Below, one piece after another: positions 1 to 5,050 of a stretch of DNA of 5,050 nucleotides (its first letter is position 1; each line of letters opens with the position of its first letter). A program made the position numbers and the translations under genes. The stretch comes from Clostridia bacterium. GTDB taxonomy: Bacteria > Bacillota_A > Clostridia > Oscillospirales > CAG-382. Under the pieces are notes generated by a model. The model searched no databases, had not been told where the DNA came from, and saw only the letters and a program-made list of their open reading frames with translations. The stretch lies in the NCBI GenBank assembly GCA_017615235.1, contig JAGAAM010000006.1, positions 1-5,050 on the forward strand. The letters are read 5' to 3'.

Positions 1-614
1 CCGATCAGCACGCGGTGAACGCCGAGTATCTCTTTGACGCCGTAAATCCCGGAAAGCACGTCCCAGGAATTCTCGATTATCTCGCGGTGGTCGCTGGTAA
101 TGTACGGTTCGCATTCGGCGGCGTTTATCACAAGGGTGTCGACTTTCACGCCGTCGGGGATCTTAAGCTTTACCGAAGCCGGGAATCCCGCGCCTCCGAG
201 CCCGACCATACCGCTTGCGCGGACGGCTTTTAAGAATTCCTCGGGCGTGTCGACCTTCGGCGGTTCGAGATCCGCCTTTGTCATCAGCCCGTCGGAAGTG
301 ATCTCCACGGCGTTGACGCGGTTGCCGCCCGCCAGTACGACGGTGGTGATCTTCGTGACTTTGCCGGAGACCGAGGCGTGTATCGGCGCGCTGACGAAAG
401 CAGTGCTGTCGCCGATGATATCGCCGACTTTAACTTCGTCGCCGACTTTGACCGTCGGAGTACAGGGCGCGCCGATGTGCATCGACATCGGTATCACGAC
501 CTTTTCGGGAGGAGGCATTATCATCGACATCGAAGCCGAAGTCTCCTTGTGGTGAGGGACCTTTATGCCGCCTTTCGTCGAGTAAGGCGACAGAGGAAAA
601 TAGTCTTTTCTCAT
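1..614 (-). CDS. rnfC: Electron transport complex subunit RnfC, N-terminal part (3' end beyond window)
   Basis: RnfC is the peripheral cytoplasmic subunit of the Rnf complex. It carries FMN and iron-sulfur clusters and exchanges electrons with NAD(H), while the complex links ferredoxin oxidation to Na+ or H+ export. The visible 204 codons start MRKDYFPLSPYSTKGG. Residues about 15-100 match the RnfC N-terminal barrel-sandwich region: HIGAP at 46-50, a VKVGDEVKVGD stretch at 55-65, and SAPIHASVSGKV at 75-86. The complex-I 51-kDa-like nucleotide-binding domain begins near residue 135, with the glycine motif GMVGLGGAGFP (135-145) and INAAECEPYITSDHR (163-177), both hallmarks of RnfC/NuoF-type flavin and NADH sites. 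The 4Fe-4S ferredoxin motifs lie in the missing C-terminal part. The start ATG at 614 has AAAGGA 8 bases upstream (623-628) and follows the previous gene's stop by one base. The reading frame is open to the window edge. The family call is very secure. Confidence 0.96.
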   Translation of the reverse strand, partial: MRKDYFPLSPYSTKGGIKVPHHKETSASMSMIMPPPEKVVIPMSMHIGAPCTPTVKVGDEVKVGDIIGDSTAFVSAPIHASVSGKVTKITTVVLAGGNRVNAVEITSDGLMTKADLEPPKVDTPEEFLKAVRASGMVGLGGAGFPASVKLKIPDGVKVDTLVINAAECEPYITSDHREIIENSWDVLSGIYGVKEILGVHRVLI

Positions 615-615
615 A

Positions 616-1134
616 TCATTGATCCTTTCGGACGTTATTTTTCGGAAACCGTTTTATTATAAGTCCCAGCAGCGCGCCGCCGAGCGATCCGGTGACGAGC
701 GACGCCGCGATTAGGAACGGCGCGTAATACGCCACGGCGGTACCGGCAAGCGCGATGCTTACGCACAGCTGCGCCGAGTTGTGGAGCAGCGCTCCGGTCA
801 CGCCCACGCCGATATATCCGATCTTTGCTTTTTCTTTTGTCAGCAGCAATCCGCAGACGAGCGTCGAGAGCAGTCCGCCCGCAAGGCTCATCAGGAAAGC
901 GGTCAGCCCGCGCGTGGCGAGCACGAACAGCGATTTGAGCAGCGCCGCCGCCAGACCGTAGCCGAGCCCCACGGAGCGCGATATATACATAGTGACGACG
1001 TTCGACAGCCCCAGCTTCGCGCCCGGCGGCAGGAAAGGAGCCGTCGGCAAAAGGCTTTCGGCCGCGCTGACCGCGACTGCGAGCGCACCTAACATCGCGC
1101 CTTTCGCCACTTTGTAAGCCTTTGAATCCATCAT
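616..1134 (-). CDS. Gx transporter family / 'heptaprenyl diphosphate synthase component I'-like membrane protein
   Basis: This is a 172-residue polytopic membrane protein with about five hydrophobic helices (roughly residues 10-30, 43-63, 64-98, 106-130 and 138-160) and a short basic tail. It has the features I associate with the Hpre_diP_synt_I family (Gx transporter family). These are a PPGAKLGLSN motif at 36-45, which resembles the helix-1/2 loop of small ECF-type substrate-binding components, and a LLHNSAQL motif at 116-123 (the usual form is HNxxQ). The enzymatic name often given to this family is doubtful, because the protein has no prenyl-synthase DDxxD motif and is almost all membrane helix. 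A small-molecule transporter role is more plausible; the substrate is unknown. Its start overlaps the upstream stop (ATGA, 1131-1134). Met codons at 1134 and 1131 are both possible, with GGAGG 5 or 8 bases away. The family call is good and the function is open. Confidence 0.85.
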   Translation of the reverse strand: MMDSKAYKVAKGAMLGALAVAVSAAESLLPTAPFLPPGAKLGLSNVVTMYISRSVGLGYGLAAALLKSLFVLATRGLTAFLMSLAGGLLSTLVCGLLLTKEKAKIGYIGVGVTGALLHNSAQLCVSIALAGTAVAYYAPFLIAASLVTGSLGGALLGLIIKRFPKNNVRKDQ

Positions 1135-1523
1135 CCCGTCCTCCCGTCGTATCCGGAAGAACCGGCGATATATACCGCGATGCGGTTCGGAAGGCAGACT
1201 ATCGACGTTCCCGGCCTGTCGATCCTGCCGTATCTCACGCAGTCGCCGCCTTTGCAGGACGATACTTTGATATAGGCGTAACCCTTTCCCACGGTGACGG
1301 TAAGTCCGCCTCCCGGCGACGGGACGAAAATATCCTTTTCGCCGTTATCGGGTATTTCGGAAAACTTGACGAACGCGTATTCGTTTCCGTCGTATTCGAT
1401 CATCACGCCGTCGGAACCGCCCGACGAGGCGAATACGGCGAATGCCGCAGCCGCGACGATCACGGCGATAAGGATCATTATAAGGTCCGACTTGCCGAAA
1501 AACGGTCTTTTATTGCCGCTCAT
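1131..1523 (-). CDS. Membrane-anchored NusG domain II-containing protein
   Basis: This is a small 130-residue protein with one N-terminal membrane anchor (about residues 13-33, after a basic KRPFFGKS start) and an extracytoplasmic domain. The C-terminal half matches the NusG domain II family: SSCKGGDCVRYGRIDRPG at 88-105, then TSIVCLPNRIAVYI at 106-119. It keeps three cysteines, C90 and C95 (C-x4-C) plus C110 in the IVCLPN motif. Despite the name, it lacks the NGN domain of transcription factor NusG, so a role in transcription elongation is unlikely. Proteins of this kind are commonly encoded with ApbE and Rnf genes in Clostridia, but their function is not established to my knowledge. It starts inside the apbE stop codon (ATGA, 1520-1523) with only a weak purine-rich site upstream, which suggests translational coupling. 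It overlaps the next gene by 4 bases. Confidence 0.9.
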   Translation of the reverse strand: MSGNKRPFFGKSDLIMILIAVIVAAAAFAVFASSGGSDGVMIEYDGNEYAFVKFSEIPDNGEKDIFVPSPGGGLTVTVGKGYAYIKVSSCKGGDCVRYGRIDRPGTSIVCLPNRIAVYIAGSSGYDGRTG

Positions 1524-2512
1524 CTGAACGAGACCGTCCCTTTTTGTATCTCAAAACGGCCTTCAAGCCCTTTTGTTGCGATGAATTCGCCGCTTTTGAG
1601 GATAAAAACGCCTTCACAGCCGTATTTGTTCAATACTTCCAGCGCCTCTTCGAGAGGGAGCAGGAAGCACGCCGTCGAGAGCAGATCGCTCATCACGCCG
1701 TTATCCGAGACCGCCGTGACGGAGACGAATTCCCCGTCGTAGGGATACCCCGTCGTCATATCGAGTATGTGGTGATATGTCTTTCCTTCGTATTCGAAGC
1801 ATTTTTCGTAACTGCCGGAGGTGGAGATATATCCTTCGCTTACCGTGAAAACGCCGTTCACGTCGGATTCGTTTCCGAAAGGATCGCGCAGGGCGATACG
1901 GTAACCGCCTTCGCGCCCGGTGCCGAACACTCCGACGCTGCCGCCGACGCTCACCACCGCGGAGGTGCAGCCGCTTTCTTTAAGCGCCTTTACTGCCGCT
2001 TCGCAGGCGGCGCCTTTTCCGGCGGAGCCGAAGTCGATCCCGCCTTCGCCTTCAAGTTGAAATCTGAATATCCCGTCGGGGAACAAGACTATCTTGGTAC
2101 CGGCGCATTTATCGAGCGCGGCTTTTATATCCTCCGGGGAAGGAGGGGAGTCGGGCTCGGAATCGAAACCCCAAAGCGAAGTAAGGGCCAGCGACAGGAC
2201 CGAAAACCTGCCGTGAGTCAGCGCTTGAAGTTTTTCGCACACTGCGATCGTTTCCGCGTATTCCGCGGGCAGAGCGACCGCCTCGCCGCCGTTGGCTTTT
2301 GCCGCCGCCGAAGCCGGAACGCGGTGGGAAAGAAGGTTTTCGGTATCGCGCACGGCGCTTTCCGCAGCAGCCGCGTCGCCGTCGCCGTACAGCGTTACTG
2401 TACAGTAGGTACCCATGGCGTAAAACGGATGATCGTCCGCGTTCACGCCCGAACAGGCGCAAAGCAGCAGTGAAACCAACGCCAATATGACCGCCACAGT
2501 CTTACGCAACAC
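1520..2512 (-). CDS. apbE: FAD:protein FMN transferase (ApbE family lipoprotein)
   Basis: ApbE enzymes cleave FAD and attach FMN by a phosphoester bond to Ser/Thr of target proteins outside the cytoplasm; in Rnf complexes the targets are RnfG and RnfD. This 330-residue protein begins with a lipoprotein signal peptide (basic LRK, hydrophobic 6-17, lipobox LCAC ending at C20). ApbE motifs appear in order: AMGT at 32-35, GIDFGSAGKG at 158-167 (usual form IDLGGIGKG), SVGGSVGVFG at 188-197, ISTSGSYEKCF at 229-239, HHILDMTTGYP at 247-257, and SDLLST at 275-280. D276 and T280 are the expected Mg2+ ligands. The small differences (GGSV where GGDI or GGNI is usual, DMTTG for DPKTG) do not touch the core residues. 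I chose the GTG start at 2512 because AAGGAGG lies 6 bases upstream; the next codon, TTG at 2509, is a possible alternative. It is the first gene of the operon leading to rnfC, which makes Rnf subunits the likely substrates. Confidence 0.96.
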   Translation of the reverse strand: MLRKTVAVILALVSLLLCACSGVNADDHPFYAMGTYCTVTLYGDGDAAAAESAVRDTENLLSHRVPASAAAKANGGEAVALPAEYAETIAVCEKLQALTHGRFSVLSLALTSLWGFDSEPDSPPSPEDIKAALDKCAGTKIVLFPDGIFRFQLEGEGGIDFGSAGKGAACEAAVKALKESGCTSAVVSVGGSVGVFGTGREGGYRIALRDPFGNESDVNGVFTVSEGYISTSGSYEKCFEYEGKTYHHILDMTTGYPYDGEFVSVTAVSDNGVMSDLLSTACFLLPLEEALEVLNKYGCEGVFILKSGEFIATKGLEGRFEIQKGTVSFR

Positions 2513-2518
2513 CGCTTA

Positions 2519-2525
2519 CCTCCTT
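2519..2525 (-). promoter_or_regulatory. Ribosome binding site of apbE
   Basis: On the minus strand this reads AAGGAGG, a full Shine-Dalgarno match, 6 bases before the GTG at 2512. It supports GTG rather than an internal ATG as the apbE start, because only this start keeps the whole lipoprotein signal peptide. Confidence 0.85.
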
Positions 2526-2528
2526 AGA

Positions 2529-2563
2529 ATATACTAATATATACTATAACAGTTTGAGTATAT
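2529..2563. repeat. Heptamer repeats in the apbE-rnf leader
   Basis: Read on the minus strand, ATATACT (2563-2557, overlapping the -10 box) is followed by AGTATAT at 2545-2539 and again at 2535-2529. The last two are direct repeats exactly 10 bases apart, and each is the inverse of the first. The arrangement sits at and just after the predicted transcription start. It could be an operator or only AT-rich spacer; no known regulator site is recognised. Confidence 0.4.
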
Positions 2564-2585
2564 CACGCGGAATGCGTTTTTGCAA
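2557..2585 (-). promoter_or_regulatory. Sigma-A promoter of the apbE-rnf operon
   Basis: The minus strand shows TTGCAA (2585-2580), a 17-base spacer, and TATACT (2562-2557), close to the TTGACA/TATAAT consensus. Transcription would start near 2550, leaving a short leader of about 40 bases before the GTG of apbE. It lies just downstream of the terminator of the preceding gene, so the operon appears to be independently transcribed. Confidence 0.75.
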
Positions 2586-2610
2586 CAAAAAACAGCAAAA
2601 TATCGGCGTT

Positions 2611-2650
2611 AAAAACAAAAAAATCGCGGTCCTCTTTCCGGGGACCGCGA
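2611..2650 (-). terminator. Intrinsic terminator after the OB-repeat lipoprotein gene
   Basis: On the minus strand a perfect 9-bp stem (TCGCGGTCC at 2624-2632 paired with GGACCGCGA at 2642-2650, 9-base loop) is followed directly by seven T, a G, and five more T (2623-2611). This is a textbook Rho-independent terminator 35 bases after the stop of the 2685-3428 gene. It separates that gene from the apbE-rnf operon. On the plus strand the hairpin has no T tract after it, so it works in one direction only. Confidence 0.95.
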
Positions 2651-2684
2651 AGGTCTTTTGCTTTATGCGTTTAGCGGTTTAAGA

Positions 2685-3428
2685 TCAGCCGACTACTTTG
2701 ACTTCGGTGATGTGCGGGTTGACGCCGTTGTACCAGTAAAGGAATCCGGTCATATCGATGATATCGCCGACCTTAAGGTTTTCGACTGCGGCGTAGACCG
2801 CGGTGGTGCTGTCGCAGAGATAGGATTCGACGGTGAAGGTGTAGGTGAGCTTGCCGTCGGTGACGTCGAAGTAAAGGTCGCTGTTGCTTTCTTTGCTTCC
2901 GGAGCCGTCATAGCTGTACTGGAAAGCGTATTCGTTGCCGGCGTCATCGGTCCTTGCAACGACGGTGAGGCCCTTGAAGGAGACGTACTGGTTCTGTTTC
3001 TTTACAAGGTCGTCGGTGCCGAGAAGTGCGGTCACGTCGACTGCTTCGGCGATATAGTTGCCTTCTTCGAGTTCAAAGGTGGCGTCGATGATCTCGACTT
3101 CGCCGGACCATTCCGCTTTGTGACCGGTGACTTTGATCTTCTGACCGGGAACGAGTTTAGCGTACTGTTCTTCGGTGCACGCCATGTTGTAAAGGAAGTA
3201 AGCGCCGTCTTTGTCCTGAGTATAAACGGTGGCTTTGTTGTCCCACCAGGACTGTTTTGCCTGGACGTAGGTCTCGATGACGACTTCGGCTTCAAGCGCG
3301 GCTGCGTCATATTCGGCATATGTCATGACGCCTTCGCCTTTAACGTCGGTGTCAACTTTGGTCTCGCCGCATGCAGCCAGCGCGAACATGAAAGCGGAAA
3401 CGAGTATCAACGCGATGATCTTTTTCAT
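2685..3428 (-). CDS. Lipoprotein with two OB-like repeats, function unknown
   Basis: This 247-residue secreted lipoprotein has a signal peptide MKKIIALILVSAFMFALAAC with lipobox LAAC (lipidated C20) and a Gly at +2. The mature part seems to contain two related beta-rich units, about residues 35-120 and 140-246. Each ends in a similar block: KLVPGQKIKVTGHKAEWSG at 91-109 and NLKVGDIIDMTGFLYWYNG at 217-235. The L-x-V/P-G-x-x-I-x-x-T-G pattern resembles the strand 3-4 region of OB-fold domains in extracellular bacterial proteins. No catalytic motif is visible. The protein is acidic, rich in Tyr, and has only one Arg (R159). The ATG at 3428 is preferred over the in-frame ATG at 3530, because GGAGG lies 8 bases before it and the longer version would run through the promoter. 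It forms its own unit with a promoter and a terminator. I do not recognise a named family; an OB-type ligand-binding or surface role is only an inference. Confidence 0.88.
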   Translation of the reverse strand: MKKIIALILVSAFMFALAACGETKVDTDVKGEGVMTYAEYDAAALEAEVVIETYVQAKQSWWDNKATVYTQDKDGAYFLYNMACTEEQYAKLVPGQKIKVTGHKAEWSGEVEIIDATFELEEGNYIAEAVDVTALLGTDDLVKKQNQYVSFKGLTVVARTDDAGNEYAFQYSYDGSGSKESNSDLYFDVTDGKLTYTFTVESYLCDSTTAVYAAVENLKVGDIIDMTGFLYWYNGVNPHITEVKVVG

Positions 3429-3436
3429 TTTGATTT

Positions 3437-3441
3437 CCTCC
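3437..3441 (-). promoter_or_regulatory. Ribosome binding site of the OB-repeat lipoprotein gene
   Basis: On the minus strand GGAGG (within ACGGAGGAAA) stands 8 bases before the ATG at 3428. It fixes the start at the MKK signal peptide rather than at the upstream in-frame ATG at 3530. Confidence 0.85.
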
Positions 3442-3461
3442 GTAATAATTGCTGATGCCGT

Positions 3462-3490
3462 ATTATACACCGTTTTTTCTTTAAAAACAA
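3462..3490 (-). promoter_or_regulatory. Sigma-A promoter of the OB-repeat lipoprotein gene
   Basis: The minus strand reads TTGTTT (3490-3485), a 17-base spacer, and a perfect TATAAT (3467-3462). The start of transcription would fall near 3455, leaving a leader of about 27 bases with a strong ribosome binding site. The near-consensus layout suggests strong, largely constitutive expression. Confidence 0.8.
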
Positions 3491-3545
3491 TAAATTTTAT
3501 CCGATTTTTCGCCGATCGCGGCAATTTCATTGTTTTATATATAAA

Positions 3546-5050
3546 TTATACCGATTTTTTCTTTTTTACTGTGGAAATGATTACAAAAAGTAAGAGTATT
3601 ATCCAAATAACCGCCAGCGAAACGAGCAGCGCGACCGATCCCGACGGCAGTTCGCCGAGGTCTTCGTTCTCCGCCGTCCTGCCCGTCTGGTTGAGGCGGT
3701 AGAGCGATCTCGTGTCCGAAAACAGCCTTTCGAGATAGGCGTCGTCGACCGTCTCTTTCCTGCGGACCGACCTCGCCACGCTTTCGATAAGCTGTCCCGA
3801 AGCGCTGCGGAGCGAAGCGGAACCGTTGAACACCGGGGTGACGAATGTGTTGCCGATGTTGTCGAGAAGCAACTTCGCGGCGTCGATCTTTATCGCATAG
3901 TGAAGATCGTTGTCTTCGCCTCTGCGGGAGAGATAGTCCTTATATTCCGCGGAATTGTGCGCCTTCTCGGTGACCGGGATATAACCCTCGGTCGTCGAGT
4001 AGTCTATCTGGACTTCGTTGGTCAGCAGGTACTGCGCGAACAGCCAGGAGGCGAGCACCTCCTGCGGGTCGCTCTTGTTGAACACGCAGATCGAGGGCCC
4101 CTGAGATATCATCTTCGGGTTTTCGACGTCGAACTGCGGGATCGCTCTAACCGCGATCTCAAAATTCCGGACCTGGTCGGAACTTATGTCCATATGCGGC
4201 GCGGAACCGCCCATCCAGGTCGCTCCGGCGGTCGAATCGATCGCGAAAACGCACTGTCCGGCGTTAAGATAGTTGCCGGGGTAACTGGATATCTGGAAGG
4301 TCGAAAAGGAACCCTTTGCGGTGTGTTCGGCCACGGTGTAAAGCAGTTCTTTAACGGTATCGTTGAAGAGATAAACGCCGCCGTTTGCGTCGGAGAATCC
4401 AGCGCCCTTCTGGAACACCTGCTGGATCATCATATTGTCGGTCGATTTGTAAATGAAGGGGATGAGCACTTTCTGACCGTTGAGCAGGAAATTGCCTTCG
4501 GCATCCTGAGCCGTCGCTGCGTCGGAGACCTCCCACACGAAATCCCAGGTGAGTTTGTCGGGCAGCTCGTAGCCGAGCTTGTTCAGCAGAGTCACGTTGA
4601 TATAGCAGGCTTCCGTAGAGCGCATGAAGGGGATCGCGTAGTGCTTGCCGTTAATCACGCACTCGTCCATGAACTTTTCGCTCATCTCGGAGCGCTTCGG
4701 CGAATCGTAGCGAAGCTCGCTCCCGCCGAGTCCGTATCGCGGATCGTCGAAGATATCGTCGAGCGGGACGACGGTGTTGTCGCCGGTTATATAGGTGGCG
4801 ATATGGTCGGGGTAGGTGATGCAGACGTTGGGCGTAGTGTCCGTCGAAATGTTGGTTATGACGTCGTTATAGATACGCGAATAATCGGTATAAAGCAGAA
4901 TCTTTACGGTCACGTTGGGATAAAGCGCCTGGAAATCCGCGATCGCCTTGTTGTATATCTCTTTCTGCGTGCGGTTGGTATCGTTCTTCGCCCAGAAGGT
5001 TATCTCGATCTTCCTGTCAGTATCGAAACTATCCGGCATGGCGAATCCGG
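3546..5050 (-). CDS. Extracellular solute-binding protein (carbohydrate ABC type) with C-terminal membrane anchor, 5' end missing
   Basis: This is the substrate receptor type of a carbohydrate ABC importer, acting outside the membrane. Numbering from the first in-window Met (5039): IEITFWAKNDTN at 11-22 opens the first lobe; then come KEIYNKAIADFQALYPNVTV (26-45), GKHYAIPFMRSTEACYIN (131-148) and LLNKLGYELPDKLTWDFVW (151-169), all typical of family 1 solute-binding proteins. Later matches are GQCVFAIDSTAGATWMGG (261-278), GPSICVFNKSD (314-324), ASWLFAQYLLT (330-340) and TTEGYIPVT (349-357). Residues 467-490 form one strong transmembrane helix followed by VKKKKSV, which is unusual because most such proteins are held only by an N-terminal lipid. 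The frame stays open upstream of 5039 (codons for G-F-A precede M), and no signal peptide is visible, so the true start is probably outside the window. Any permease genes must also lie outside, since the next gene is unrelated. The sugar cannot be named. Confidence 0.92.
   Translation of the reverse strand, partial: GFAMPDSFDTDRKIEITFWAKNDTNRTQKEIYNKAIADFQALYPNVTVKILLYTDYSRIYNDVITNISTDTTPNVCITYPDHIATYITGDNTVVPLDDIFDDPRYGLGGSELRYDSPKRSEMSEKFMDECVINGKHYAIPFMRSTEACYINVTLLNKLGYELPDKLTWDFVWEVSDAATAQDAEGNFLLNGQKVLIPFIYKSTDNMMIQQVFQKGAGFSDANGGVYLFNDTVKELLYTVAEHTAKGSFSTFQISSYPGNYLNAGQCVFAIDSTAGATWMGGSAPHMDISSDQVRNFEIAVRAIPQFDVENPKMISQGPSICVFNKSDPQEVLASWLFAQYLLTNEVQIDYSTTEGYIPVTEKAHNSAEYKDYLSRRGEDNDLHYAIKIDAAKLLLDNIGNTFVTPVFNGSASLRSASGQLIESVARSVRRKETVDDAYLERLFSDTRSLYRLNQTGRTAENEDLGELPSGSVALLVSLAVIWIILLLFVIISTVKKKKSV

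Noticed and set aside
15..662. Overlapping plus-strand open frames at the left edge.
   Set aside because: They are antisense to the rnfC reading frame, whose 204 codons give unmistakable RnfC motifs. The rnfC frame is open to the edge, so it can be missed when only complete frames are listed.
1544..2473. A 309-codon open frame on the plus strand opposite apbE.
   Set aside because: It lies wholly antisense to a gene with clear ApbE motifs. Its translation is rich in Arg, Ala, His and Phe with no recognisable domain, as expected from a codon-position shadow in GC-rich DNA.
2513..2610. A riboswitch (for example an FMN element) upstream of apbE.
   Set aside because: The leader between the predicted transcription start near 2550 and the start codon is only about 40 bases and contains no FMN-element or other aptamer conserved core.
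2658..3455. A 265-codon open frame on the plus strand opposite the lipoprotein gene.
   Set aside because: It has no ribosome binding site or promoter on that strand, and its Val/Phe/Gly/Asp-rich repeats are a shadow of the minus-strand codons. The opposite frame has a signal peptide, a Shine-Dalgarno site, a promoter and a terminator.
3509..3524. A short hairpin (TTGCCG, loop CGAT, CGGCGA) after the solute-binding protein gene as a terminator.
   Set aside because: The stem is only 6 bp with one G-U pair, and AAAATCGG rather than a T tract follows it on the minus strand. It is too weak to call; the gene may terminate by another route or read through.
3429..3530. A 34-codon N-terminal extension of the lipoprotein (start at 3530).
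   Set aside because: It would translate the -35, -10 and Shine-Dalgarno sequences and would put the signal peptide inside the protein. No ribosome binding site precedes the ATG at 3530.

Overview
The window looks like a chromosomal segment of an anaerobic Gram-positive bacterium of the class Clostridia, probably an uncultured gut or rumen lineage of the Oscillospiraceae or Christensenellaceae kind. This is inferred from the Rnf-type gene cluster with its own ApbE and NusG-domain-II genes, strong AGGAGG-type ribosome binding sites, lipoprotein signal peptides, and fairly GC-rich genes separated by AT-rich gaps. The species cannot be named from this sequence. Every gene I can support is on the minus strand, so the order of transcription runs from high to low coordinates.

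At the right edge (5050 to 3546) is most of an extracellular solute-binding protein of the carbohydrate ABC-transporter type. Its 5' end lies outside the window, and it ends in an unusual C-terminal transmembrane anchor. An AT-rich gap follows, holding a well-formed sigma-A promoter. That promoter drives a single-gene unit (3428 to 2685) encoding an unrecognised lipoprotein with two OB-like repeats, closed by a strong intrinsic terminator (2611-2650).

A second sigma-A promoter (2557-2585) then opens a tightly packed operon that runs off the left edge. It contains an ApbE-type FAD:protein FMN transferase lipoprotein (2512-1520), a small membrane-anchored NusG-domain-II protein (1523-1131), a Gx-family membrane protein of the type often annotated 'heptaprenyl diphosphate synthase component I' (1134-616), and the N-terminal 204 codons of RnfC (614-1). 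The first two junctions are ATGA overlaps and the last is a 1-base gap, so translation is probably coupled.

The operon logic is an energy-conserving Rnf complex (ferredoxin:NAD+ oxidoreductase pumping Na+ or H+), with rnfD/G/E/A/B expected just beyond the left edge. ApbE would covalently attach FMN to RnfG and RnfD on the outer face of the membrane. The two small proteins between apbE and rnfC are of unknown function and are the most interesting part of the window, because ApbE needs FAD outside the cell and a small S-component-like membrane protein is encoded beside it. No RNA genes, CRISPR arrays, insertion sequences or tRNAs were seen, and no gene-free stretch exceeds 300 bases.
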